The position numbers and the translations under genes were made by a program. This document shows, piece by piece, positions 1 through 9,125 of a stretch of 64,000 nt of DNA (position 1 is the first letter of the stretch; every line of letters starts with the position of its first letter). Under the pieces are notes generated by a model. That model saw only the letters and a list, made by a program, of their open reading frames with translations, was not told the DNA's origin and did not search any database. This DNA is from Bacteroidota bacterium. GTDB taxonomy: Bacteria > Bacteroidota > Bacteroidia > AKYH767-A > OLB10. The DNA lies in assembly GCA_016713925.1 (NCBI GenBank), contig JADJOH010000007.1, forward strand, positions 1,165,501-1,229,500, written 5' to 3'.

Positions 1-162
1 TTGGTCATAAACGCGACCATTATTCTGATCACGTCTTATTTGCTAAAAGATGGTTTTAAGGTAGACGGATTTTGGATTGCCATGTTATTCAGCATCGTTC
101 TATCGATGATCACTTCATTGATTGATTTATTGATCGAAAAAGAAAAGGGAGCAGATTTTTAG
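1..162 (+). CDS. Phage holin family membrane protein, C-terminal part
   Basis: This reading frame is open from the first base and ends in TAG; only the last 53 residues are visible. It shows a hydrophobic segment, a short charged loop (KDGFKVDG) and a second hydrophobic segment, ending in a basic/acidic tail (LIEKEKGADF). This is the usual end of the small four-helix 'phage holin family 4' proteins common in Bacteroidota chromosomes. They are inner-membrane proteins of unknown role and are not evidence of a prophage. The family call rests on the tail alone. The frame is clear, the name less so. Confidence 0.6.
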   Translation: MVINATIILITSYLLKDGFKVDGFWIAMLFSIVLSMITSLIDLLIEKEKGADF

Positions 163-226
163 AAGCACCTGTACGTTACATCTATTCTTTACTTGCGATA
201 AAACTTTAAGATTGCACTTGCTTCAT

Positions 227-2998
227 TTAAGCATTCTGCCTCTGACAAAGTCCTTTATAGTCACAATACCGACATCTTTTCAGATCGGAAGTTTGTGAGA
301 AAGGTATTTCCGGATTGAATAGTTGGGAGAGCAGATTTTTCAATCCATCGATGAACTGCTGCATCGTTTCCTCCTCAATTTCATTGGCATCATTGAGCCA
401 GGTAATTTCTTCATCAAACTCTTTCATTTTAAAGATGCCGGCGATGAGATTATTACCTTGAATATCGAGAATTTCCTTTGCAAGCATACCATAAATAAGC
501 AATTGCAGATTGAGTTTATAGGAGGGATCAGTGAAAAGTTTCTCGAAATTCCATTTCTTCATTATTTTATCCTGCCCTGTTTTGTAATCCAGAATACGAT
601 AGTTCCCGTCTTTAAAATCTATTCTGTCAATGATACCTTTGATCATAAAATCGCCGACTCCTTCAATTTGTAATACTGAATTGGCATTTAGTTCCAATCC
701 CAGAATTTCAAATGGAGTATGCTGCATATCGAAATTAATAATGCGATGAATAAGCTCGGTGAGTACTCCTTTCATCAGATAGTCATGACCGTAATTTACC
801 GGCTTATCATAGACTTTGGCTATTGATGACTCAACGATCTCCGGAATTCGCTTTGTGATTTCAGGATAATCCCCGGTATTTAACATGCTTCTGCCTTCAT
901 AGGCAAGCTCCATCGCTTTATGCAGCACGTTTCCAAAATGACCGGCACTTAACCCTTCCGTTTTATCCTCAGGCCGGAGATAAACCAGCTGATCAAGGTA
1001 AAACCGCAATGAACATGCTATATAGGAGCTGAGTGCTGAAGCCGAAATGCCCTTTGGCGGGGAGGTGGGATCAGTCAGGATGTATTTTTCCCTGAGTTTT
1101 CCAATGATGGAGTCATTTTTAACAATGCTAATGGGAAGTATAGGCTCAGGAATCAATTGGCTTTCCTGTTGCAGGTACTCCAGTTTTACCGGTTTTATTT
1201 TTTCAATTATTTCATGATGAATCTGGAACAAGTATCTGCTACGCTCTCCGCCGCCGGTATCATTGAGATCCGTATTATAGAAAAAGTAAATATTTCGGGC
1301 TCTTTGAAGTAACCTGTAGAAGTGGTAGGCGGTTACTGCATCTTGTTCTTCTTTACAGGGTAAATGGTACGCTTTGCGGAGCGAATAAGGTATCAATGAT
1401 TTTGAAACCGAGACAGAAGGAAGAACGTCTTCATTCAATGGGGCGATAAACACTGTTGAATAATCCATCAAGCGGGTATCCAAAAATCCAACTATTGGAA
1501 TGCCCATTTCTTTATCTGCACTAAAAGGAACTCTTATCATTTCCACTGATTCCAGAAAAAGTTGCCACCAGACATTTAGTGAAATTTCAGCTTCATGAAG
1601 TTCAAGTATCGTAAAGACTTGCTGAATTGCATTAACCAATTGAAAATGTATTTGCTGTATCCATTCATCATCCCGAAATCTGAATTTATCCAAGAGCGCT
1701 AGAATATTCGACTGCTCCTCGCGGGAATCAACGGGCTGTTTAAAAAGTAGTTCTCTGAAATAATCATGGAAATTACTTACATCTGCAGCGGCATAGACTT
1801 TTGAATTTAAGCCCAGTTCTTCTTCAGAAAACATTCTTTTAAACAAGGGTTCGGCACAAAATTCCTGAAGTTGTTTGTACTTGAGTGCACTGTTTTCACT
1901 GCTATCCTCAAATTGCCTTACGGTTTTTATCAAATGCATCAAACGTATCAACGGATGATGTTTCAGTGAAAAACCCATTGAAGGATTGGTCGTGATTCCC
2001 AATCGGCCACAAAAATGCAATAACGGAAACAATAAACTCTCATCAGCAAGAACCACGACCAACGATTCATTCTGATTCGAAAGTTCACGTTGCTGTTGCC
2101 TATGATGAAGTGAAGATGCCAACTCTCTGGCTATAGCAAACCGGCCGGAGCATCCTTTTACAGAATATACCTCTTTGGGAATTGAAAAATAATCTTCCAA
2201 CCAGGGAATAGAGGAATCGGCAAGCATACCCTTTCTGAAAAACATTCCCGCTTCATGAATTCTGTTATCGGTATAAAAAGTATCGGCATCTCTTAAAAGC
2301 ATCAATTTACCCTGCTTCCTGAGCGCTTCCATCACTTTCTCCTCTGTCTTATTCAAAGCGTAAAATCCTGCAAAGATTACTGTGGTATACTTAGAAAAGT
2401 AATCCTGCTCCTCCATCGTTTCCGCGACTTTGCGCCAGGCCATCCCTTCATAGGATAAATTTTTACTTTCCAATCGTTTTCTGAATTCATGATAAAGAAC
2501 CGGAAGTTGTTTCCAATAAAGTAAGAATTGATCCTGAAGTGGGGTAAGGGGAGTCCGGATAAACTCCGACCAAAAACTTCTGATGTATTCGAAATCCTCT
2601 TCTCCGGGCGAAAACCTTGCTTCCAGACTTTTCAAATCATTAATTTCCTCAAATAGTAAATCCGGATTTATCGCCTGACGGTCTATTTCATTGAAGTCAT
2701 CGATTAGCTGTTGACCGTAAGAAATAAATTTTTCGAATTCCTCTTCCTTAAATAGTTCCCGATGGACCTCATATAGCTCTAATAATAGCGTTAAATCATC
2801 TGCAAGCAAGGGTGCCTTTAAGTTAAGCAATAAGTCACGAATAGGCAGGATGGCAGGCAACCAATCGGCTTCCTTCTTTGTAGCTGCAATAATTTTCCGA
2901 TATTCCTGACAAGCCCTTTGAGTGGGGAAAAGGATCAACGTTTTTCTGGGCGGTAGCTCAATGGTCGCAGTAACAACTTTTTCAAGAAAACTTTTCAT
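227..2998 (-). CDS. PD-(D/E)XK nuclease family protein (AddB-like)
   Basis: The 923-residue protein resembles the nuclease subunit of AddAB-type recombination helicase-nucleases, which process double-strand breaks. The last ~270 residues form a RecB-like nuclease: SALSSYIACSLRFYLD, then IIDRIDF and ILDYKTG carrying the PD-(D/E)XK acid and lysine residues. One Cys sits before the nuclease core (IACSLRF) and three lie at the end (CRYCDYKGLC, C-x2-C-x5-C). This matches the [4Fe-4S] staple of AddB. The N-terminal helicase-like part begins LILFPTQRAC and I see no intact Walker A, as in inactivated AddB helicase halves. No AddA-like helicase lies in the window. The stop of the upstream acetyltransferase overlaps this start by 4 bp, so the two are probably co-transcribed. 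Confidence 0.85.
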   Translation of the reverse strand: MKSFLEKVVTATIELPPRKTLILFPTQRACQEYRKIIAATKKEADWLPAILPIRDLLLNLKAPLLADDLTLLLELYEVHRELFKEEEFEKFISYGQQLIDDFNEIDRQAINPDLLFEEINDLKSLEARFSPGEEDFEYIRSFWSEFIRTPLTPLQDQFLLYWKQLPVLYHEFRKRLESKNLSYEGMAWRKVAETMEEQDYFSKYTTVIFAGFYALNKTEEKVMEALRKQGKLMLLRDADTFYTDNRIHEAGMFFRKGMLADSSIPWLEDYFSIPKEVYSVKGCSGRFAIARELASSLHHRQQQRELSNQNESLVVVLADESLLFPLLHFCGRLGITTNPSMGFSLKHHPLIRLMHLIKTVRQFEDSSENSALKYKQLQEFCAEPLFKRMFSEEELGLNSKVYAAADVSNFHDYFRELLFKQPVDSREEQSNILALLDKFRFRDDEWIQQIHFQLVNAIQQVFTILELHEAEISLNVWWQLFLESVEMIRVPFSADKEMGIPIVGFLDTRLMDYSTVFIAPLNEDVLPSVSVSKSLIPYSLRKAYHLPCKEEQDAVTAYHFYRLLQRARNIYFFYNTDLNDTGGGERSRYLFQIHHEIIEKIKPVKLEYLQQESQLIPEPILPISIVKNDSIIGKLREKYILTDPTSPPKGISASALSSYIACSLRFYLDQLVYLRPEDKTEGLSAGHFGNVLHKAMELAYEGRSMLNTGDYPEITKRIPEIVESSIAKVYDKPVNYGHDYLMKGVLTELIHRIINFDMQHTPFEILGLELNANSVLQIEGVGDFMIKGIIDRIDFKDGNYRILDYKTGQDKIMKKWNFEKLFTDPSYKLNLQLLIYGMLAKEILDIQGNNLIAGIFKMKEFDEEITWLNDANEIEEETMQQFIDGLKNLLSQLFNPEIPFSQTSDLKRCRYCDYKGLCQRQNA

Positions 2999-3537
2999 AT
3001 AAAATCCTCCTTCAGCATAGAATAAATTAACTCATCGAAGATAGTATCGTTTTTGCAAAGTCCGTTTTTAATTCTGGCTTCCAGTTTAAAACCGGACTTT
3101 TCTAAAACTCTCTGCGAAGCAGGATTATGAGGAAACGGCCGGGCATAAATACGAATCAGGTCGAAATTTTCAAATGTGTAGGCTAGCATGCTTCTCACGG
3201 CACCTGATGCTATCCCGTTTCCCCAATACTTTTCTCCCACCCAATAGCCCAATTCTGCATTTAAACGCTGAACTTTTGATTGTGGGAAAATACCAATGGC
3301 ACCCACTGCTGCTTCTTTATAAACAATTGCCAGAATTTTGGGAGGGTGATCATTTTTAAGGCTGTCTACAAATTCTATAGCATTTTTCTCAGTATACGGA
3401 TAAGGAAAACCATCATTCAGATTATCGGAAATCTTTTTATTATTCGCATGTAGGGCCAAAGAAAAGATATCCGAAATCCGAAAGGGCCTCAGCAAGAGTC
3501 TTTCATCAATAATTATCGGAAATGTATTTTTTAGCAT
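2995..3537 (-). CDS. GNAT family N-acetyltransferase (RimJ/RimL-like)
   Basis: The 180-residue protein has the usual length and order of RimJ/RimL-type acetyltransferases. It starts with LLLRPFRISD, followed by a central LGYWVGEKYWGNGIASGAVR segment that carries the acetyl-CoA loop (Q/R-x-x-G-x-G/A in the form YWGNGIAS). It ends with the NPASQRVLEKSGF motif typical of this subgroup. It probably transfers acetyl from acetyl-CoA to an N-terminal or small-molecule amine; the substrate cannot be read from sequence. Its last 4 bases overlap the start of the AddB-like gene. A strong hairpin lies 12 bases before the start codon. Confidence 0.88.
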   Translation of the reverse strand: MLKNTFPIIIDERLLLRPFRISDIFSLALHANNKKISDNLNDGFPYPYTEKNAIEFVDSLKNDHPPKILAIVYKEAAVGAIGIFPQSKVQRLNAELGYWVGEKYWGNGIASGAVRSMLAYTFENFDLIRIYARPFPHNPASQRVLEKSGFKLEARIKNGLCKNDTIFDELIYSMLKEDFI

Positions 3538-3548
3538 GGTGCTAAAAT

Positions 3549-3578
3549 AAAGAAGCCCTTCAAATGAAGAGCTTCTTT
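3549..3578 (-). terminator. Hairpin, probable terminator of the upstream M43 protease gene
   Basis: An inverted repeat pairs AAAGAAGC at 3549-3556 with GCTTCTTT at 3571-3578, extended inward by CTTC/GAAG across a one-base mismatch, with a 4-nt loop. Its T-rich arms make it usable in both directions. It follows the M43 gene ending at 3698 but also sits just before the acetyltransferase start, so a role in that gene's leader is possible. Confidence 0.55.
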
Positions 3579-3697
3579 ATACCATTAACTTAATACTTTT
3601 TTTATTTTATTTAAGCGACCCAATGCATATCAATATGCGTAAGCAATCATTCGCTTCGCTGCTTGGCAGGCCGGCAGTTTTTAATACGCTATTCCAA

Positions 3698-5632
3698 TCA
3701 ATGCTTGATGATAAACTTTCGAACTTCTGTTTGATCACCCATATTTAATCGCAAGAAATAAATTCCATCTTTAAAATCGGTGGTATTCATTTCAGTGCTA
3801 TTGAATCCTTCTGTAGCATTTATACGAGTAGAGTAGATCGATCTTCCCATCATATCCATAAGATCAGCAGTCACAACTGCATCCTGTGTATTGAAAAAGT
3901 TCAACTTAAGCGTTTGATTCGCAGGATTTGGGAACAAGTTAATTCCTTCCAGTCCTGAAATTTTTTGAACATTGATATTTCCTTCGACATATTCTTCCTC
4001 TGTTCCATTTCGAAAAGGAGACCCTGATGTGTTAATTCGTAATCGATAGCAACTTGTAGTACTAAACGCACCGCTATATCCGTAAACCTGCACAAAGTAG
4101 GAGGACGCAGAAGTTGTATTTCTGGAAATAGTTTCGGTGGTGGTTCCACCTAATTGAGATGTAGTCAGCAGTGAACCTGCAGAATTGTACAATTTCATAT
4201 CGTAATCAGCAGGCAAAAGATCAAGAACTACCTTAAGATTTGTTGATCCGCTTACTGTGGTAAATTTAAACCAATCCTTGTCAGTAGTAGTTGAAATTTT
4301 TGCAGAAATATTGGTATTTACAGGGATTACTTTTGCCTTTGCTTTGGTATTATTTGATTCATAACTATCGGTACAAGACCCCGCTGTTGTACTAAAAGTT
4401 GACGAGGAAGAATAAGAACCTGTAGTTGTGCTGCATACTGCCTGCACCTGAAATTCATAAGAAGTAGAGGCCGTAAGTCCCGAAATAGATTTGGAAGTTG
4501 TCGTACTTGTAGTGCTTGTCCAAATAGTCCCACCCGTATTACGATATTGAACGTTATAACTTAAAGCACCGGATACTGCAGTCCAATTCAAAGTAGCCGC
4601 TGTTGTTGTTATTCCGGTTGCACCTAATCCTGAAGGGATTCCGCATGACCCACCTGACGGTGGAACACATCCTTGAGAAGACAACAAGGAAGCTCTGGTG
4701 GTATTGAGACTGGCAAGCATCCTGGTCTTTTGTCCGTTAGAGAACATTACCATACAGGCATCATCTGTATAGTCCATATAGTTCATAAACATGTCGCCAT
4801 TGGGTCCATTGCTACAGGTAACTTTAGGAAAGGAGGGACAACCATAATTAGCCGTTTGTTGAGTAGGGGTATCTGTCACCTGATCATTACCACATGTGGC
4901 ATCCCCCCAGATATGACGAAGGTTCAACCAGTGACCCACTTCATGTGTTGCGGTACGGCCTTTGTTAAAAGGAGCAGCCGCTACACCGGTATTTCCAAAT
5001 GCGGTATAAAGAATTACAACTCCATCTGTAGAAGCTGTACCACCGGGAAATTGAGCATAACCCAACAATCCACCGCTTAAGTTACCTACCCAGATATTCA
5101 GGTATGCCGAAGAATTCCAGGCATCAGAACCTCCATTGGCAGCCCTTTTAATATTATCATTGGATGAAAAAGAAGTAACAGTTGTTGATTTGCGAATGAT
5201 ACCATTTGTAGCATTTCCGGAAGGATCACGCTGAGCAAGACAGAATTGAATCTCACAATCTGCGGTCAGACCTGAAAACGCAGAGGGGACGATGGAGATA
5301 TCGGCATTCAGTTTACGAAAGTCCTGGTTAAGAATATTAATTTGAGAGTTAATTTGTGCATCAGAAATGTTTTGACTTGTCGTATTATAGAGCACATGAA
5401 CCACCACCGGAATTGTGACTACAACAGCACCTTTATTGGCATTGTTTTGATTATCATTGATCCATTGCTGCGTTTCCCGCTCGATGTTTTCCATTCGGGT
5501 GGTTAGGGCAGGATCCTGTTGCTCCATTTCATGTAAATGGGGCATCGTACCACAATTTCTGCTGTTTTGGGAATACACGTTTCCCATCATTGTCAGACTT
5601 AGCGCAAGCGCTGCGAGATAATGTTTCTTCAT
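3698..5632 (-). CDS. Secreted M43-family zinc metalloprotease with Fn3, PPC and T9SS sorting domains
   Basis: The start is placed at the ATG at 5632 because MKKHYLAALALSLTMM...VYSQ is a good signal peptide; an ATG 18 codons upstream lacks one. The 644-residue precursor carries the pappalysin (M43) zinc motif HEVGHWLNLRHIWG at about residue 230 and the Met-turn region MNYMDYTDDACMVMFS. These are followed by a fibronectin type III domain (~330-410), a pre-peptidase C-terminal domain (~430-535) and a type IX sorting domain starting NLFPNPANQ. The expected role is an exported or surface-anchored protease that crosses the outer membrane through T9SS. Two paralogs lie at 6.8 and 9.1 kb. It is intact, unlike the 6.8-kb copy. 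Confidence 0.92.
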   Translation of the reverse strand: MKKHYLAALALSLTMMGNVYSQNSRNCGTMPHLHEMEQQDPALTTRMENIERETQQWINDNQNNANKGAVVVTIPVVVHVLYNTTSQNISDAQINSQINILNQDFRKLNADISIVPSAFSGLTADCEIQFCLAQRDPSGNATNGIIRKSTTVTSFSSNDNIKRAANGGSDAWNSSAYLNIWVGNLSGGLLGYAQFPGGTASTDGVVILYTAFGNTGVAAAPFNKGRTATHEVGHWLNLRHIWGDATCGNDQVTDTPTQQTANYGCPSFPKVTCSNGPNGDMFMNYMDYTDDACMVMFSNGQKTRMLASLNTTRASLLSSQGCVPPSGGSCGIPSGLGATGITTTAATLNWTAVSGALSYNVQYRNTGGTIWTSTTSTTTSKSISGLTASTSYEFQVQAVCSTTTGSYSSSSTFSTTAGSCTDSYESNNTKAKAKVIPVNTNISAKISTTTDKDWFKFTTVSGSTNLKVVLDLLPADYDMKLYNSAGSLLTTSQLGGTTTETISRNTTSASSYFVQVYGYSGAFSTTSCYRLRINTSGSPFRNGTEEEYVEGNINVQKISGLEGINLFPNPANQTLKLNFFNTQDAVVTADLMDMMGRSIYSTRINATEGFNSTEMNTTDFKDGIYFLRLNMGDQTEVRKFIIKH

Positions 5633-5847
5633 TGAGATGTTAAGTATTTGTTTTGTCAGAGGGATAATAATTGTATCGAAAAGCAACTATCAATTCAAAG
5701 ATAGATAGTAATTCTGTATCCTGCAATAAATATTCTATAGCTTGACTGAAAATTTGTTTAAATCGAATTACATTTCTTTGAAAAGTAAAATTAGTTTATA
5801 CGTAATTCTAAGAAAAGTACAACTAACAAAGGGCGTTGATAAAATAA

Positions 5848-6549
5848 TTATTCGATAAATTTATAACCAACTCCCCTTACGGAAATAAAATGAGTTGGAT
5901 TAGAGGGATCTTTTTCAAAATATTTTCGAAAGGTGACTATAAAATTATCAATGGTACGCGTAGAAGGGTAGATGTCATATCCCCAAACCGTTTCCAAAAT
6001 ATGCTCTCTGGACACTACTTCATTTTTCCTGTCAATTAATAATTTAAGCAGTGTATTTTCCTTTTTGGTGAGATTTATTTTCTTTTGTTCCGGTGTTACT
6101 ACAGACATCTCTGAGAAATTAATGTTAAAGTTATCAAAGCTATAATTAGAGAGAACAGTCGTCACTTTTTCACCATTCCTTTGCGCTCTTTTCAAGAGTA
6201 TTTGAATACGGAGCAGTAGCTCCTCCAGATTAAAAGGTTTGGTCAGGTAGTCATCAGCACCCATTTTCAAACCGGTTACCCGATCAGACGAAGAATGCTT
6301 GGCCGTAAGAAATAAAACCGGAACATGCTCATTGTCTAACCTGATGGCCTCACAAACGGTAAAGCCATCCATTTCCGGTAACATCACATCAAGTATGACT
6401 AAATCAAATCGCTCTTGTTTAAACATCCGGAGTGCCTTCTTCCCATCATTAGCTAACTGTACCTTATAACCTTCCATCTCCAGATTTAACTTAATCGTAT
6501 CAGCAAGGCTTTGTTCATCTTCAACTAAAAGGATTCGTGTAATGCTCAT
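5848..6549 (-). CDS. OmpR-family response regulator transcription factor
   Basis: The 233-residue protein has an N-terminal receiver domain with the acidic pair (VEDE), the phospho-acceptor Asp54 in VILDVMLPEMDG and the lysine in DDYLTKPFN. The second half is an OmpR/PhoB winged helix: LTKKENTLLKLLIDR, the recognition part STRTIDNFIVTFRKYFE and the C-terminal hairpin SVRGVGYKF. It resembles RprY-type regulators of Bacteroidota. No histidine kinase gene adjoins it, so its partner is elsewhere. It lies between two divergently placed M43 protease genes; regulation of either is possible but not shown. Confidence 0.93.
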   Translation of the reverse strand: MSITRILLVEDEQSLADTIKLNLEMEGYKVQLANDGKKALRMFKQERFDLVILDVMLPEMDGFTVCEAIRLDNEHVPVLFLTAKHSSSDRVTGLKMGADDYLTKPFNLEELLLRIQILLKRAQRNGEKVTTVLSNYSFDNFNINFSEMSVVTPEQKKINLTKKENTLLKLLIDRKNEVVSREHILETVWGYDIYPSTRTIDNFIVTFRKYFEKDPSNPTHFISVRGVGYKFIE

Positions 6550-6839
6550 AATCTATTTTATTAATCTGAAACAAATTTAACATTCCTGTGTGAGAAGTAA
6601 AGTGGTGAAGGCAGAAAACCACCTCCGGATTCCTGATTTTTACATTTAACTGATAATGAATTGATATAAGTCTGAGAATGGCCACATATTTAGAACTTCT
6701 GACAAAGCCTGGAGAAATATCCCGAATGTAAAAAGCAGGGACTTTATGAATAATTCCATTTCATGAATTGAAACGGAGTTGTTTTTTGTATTTTTACACT
6801 TGAATCAAAATCCCATAAAAAAAATTAATAAATAATTAC

Positions 6840-9013
6840 ATGAAAAAAATTCTGCTCTCCTTACTATGGCTAGCTGCGTTCACCTTTCCGGTAGCCGGCC
6901 AGCAAAGGGTCACTACACCTTTTCACCAGGCGCCTAACGTTCAAACCATACCTCAGCGAACATGTGGAACAGGTGAACTGGATCATCAATATGAACAATG
7001 GCTTCAACCCTTGATTCAGCAGATGGAACAACAAAATGCAGCTAATAAAGGTGCAGCTGTTGTTTATACCATTCCGGTTGTTTTTCATATTATTCATAAT
7101 AATAGCAATGTGGGAATTAGTTATAATATCTCGACGACTCAGGTTTTATCTCAGTTAGATGTACTGAATGAGGATTTTCGTCGGTTAAATCTCGATGCTG
7201 CAAATACGCCTGCTGCATTTCTTCCGGCTGCCGCTGATTGTGAAGTAAATTTTTGTTTAGCTCAGACCGATCCAAGTGGAAATCCAACAACAGGCATTGA
7301 CAGGATCAACAGAATTACCGCAGGTTTTTCAACACCACCCTACACGAATACCTATATAGATGCGACCATAAAATCAGCTACGATATGGAATACGAATAAT
7401 TACCTGAATATTTGGGTGGTTCCTGATTATACAGACAACTTTGGAAATCCTTTGCTTGTCATGCCACATTTCCATCCGGCAGTGGATTAACCGGATTAAC
7501 CGGAAATTTTGGTACAGCTACTACTGATGGTGTGGTACTCTGGTATAGGGCATGTGGGCGTGTCGGATCATTGGATCCAAATTATAACAAAGGTCGTACA
7601 GCTTCTCATGAAATAGGACATTGGCTCGGTTTGCGCCATATTTGGGGTGACAGTAACTGTGGAAATGATTTTTGTGCAGATACGCCTACTCAACAAACGG
7701 CGAATTTTAGTTGTCCTTTCTTTCCAAGTGTTACCTGTGGTAATGGTCCTAACGGAGATCAGTTTATGAATTACATGGATTATTGTGATGATGATTGTTT
7801 GAATATGTTTACTACGAATCAAAAGACAAGAATTCAAACCGTATTGCTGAATTCTCCGATGCGTGTTGCACAGAGAAATTCAACAGCATGTAATGCTCCA
7901 TCTGCTGCACCGGTCGCTCAATTTACGGCTAATAACACCACCATTCCGGTTGGCGGCTCAGTGAATTTCACTGATCAAAGTACGAATTCTCCGACCGGAT
8001 GGGCCTGGACCTTTACAGGTGGAACACCATCAAGCTCTTCTCAGCAAAATCCTCAAAACATTGTATACAATGCAGCAGGAACCTATACGGTAAGTCTTGT
8101 AGCCACCAATGGCAGCGGTTCCGATACAGAAACGAAAACAGCATATATTACTGTAGGAAGCACTACTTCTGCTTGCGATACAATTACAAATTTTGATTTT
8201 GCGACAGATACAGCAACCATACTTCTTTCAGGTGGAACCGGTGGGGTAGGCTATGCTTCCGGACAAAACAACTATGGAGATATTGCAAAAGCTGATATTT
8301 ATAGCATCAGCGGTACCAACCAAACCGTTGACGGAGTTTTTATCGTTTTTGGAGTGGGTACGAGCTCCGGAACAGGTCAAACGGCGAACGTGCGCGTATG
8401 GGATAATAATGGAACCTCCGGTTTGCCAAATACCATTTTGGGAACGACTGCTATAAGTTATGATACCATAGCTTCATATGCTTCAACCGGGGATGCTTTA
8501 TGGGTTGACTTTGTTCCCAATATACCGGTGTCAGGCGATATCTATGTAGGAGTAGAGTTTGGTTATAATGCCGGTGATACTCTGGCCATCGTTCATTGTG
8601 CAGATGGTAATATTGCCGTTGGTACAGCATACGAAAGATGGAGTGATAATACCTGGCATCCTTATAGTTTAGCTCAGCCAAATGGATGGGGTATCAATGT
8701 AGCTCACTTGATGCTACCTGTCATTTGTCCTTTAGTAGGTATTGGAGAAAATACTGCAGCTTTTGAGTTAAATATCTATCCGAATCCTGCAGGATCCACT
8801 CTAAACGTGATGCTTCCCAATCTGCAAAATAAATCCGATGTTCGTTTTACTCTATTAAATATGTTAGGGGGAATGGTTTCGTCTGTAACAAAACCTTTTG
8901 CATCTAATGGAATTTATCAATTGGATGTCAATGAATTGAGTCAGGGATTCTATTTCCTTGAAGTGCTCACGAAGGAAGGACGTCGTCTGGAGAAAATTCA
9001 AATAGCGCGATAA
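6840..9013 (+). CDS. Secreted M43-family zinc metalloprotease with PKD and T9SS domains, frameshifted
   Basis: The gene is read in two frames: 6840 to about 7458, then the +2-shifted frame to 9013. One G appears missing near 7458. With it restored, LLGHATFPSGSG reads through without a gap into the second part and gives a 724-residue protein. It has a signal peptide (start to VAGQQ), zinc motif HEIGHWLGLRHIWGD at about residue 257, Met-turn MNYMDYCDDDCLNMF, a PKD domain, a beta-rich domain and a T9SS sorting domain beginning IYPNPAG. As sequenced, the first frame stops at 7490, before the zinc site, so the product would be inactive. The clean join suggests a sequence error or a very recent mutation. 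Confidence 0.85.
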
Positions 9014-9029
9014 ACTAAGATCTATCAGG

Positions 9030-9066
9030 AAAGGGTCATTCTATACCGGATGACCCTTTCTTTTTT
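9030..9066 (+). terminator. Rho-independent terminator after the second M43 gene
   Basis: The arms AAAGGGTCAT (9030-9039) and ATGACCCTTT (9050-9059) form a 10-bp stem with a 10-nt loop. A C and a run of six T residues follow. It lies 17 bases after the stop codon of the M43 gene. Confidence 0.9.
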
Positions 9067-9086
9067 GGTTTGCAGTCAGTAATAAG

Positions 9087-9118
9087 TTTGACAGAGGGGC
9101 TTTTTCTTCTTATTTTTG
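9087..9118 (+). promoter_or_regulatory. Bacteroidota-type promoter for the third M43 gene
   Basis: TTTG at 9087-9090 and TATTTTTG at 9111-9118 match the -33 TTTG and -7 TAnnTTTG elements, with a 20-base spacer. The start codon is only 7 bases after the -7 element, so the transcript should have a very short leader or none. Confidence 0.65.
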
Positions 9119-9125
9119 TAGTTGC

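Noticed and set aside
1..162. Prophage edge suggested by a holin-like protein
   Set aside because: The holin-type family 4 protein is a common chromosomal gene in Bacteroidota and no other phage genes are present.
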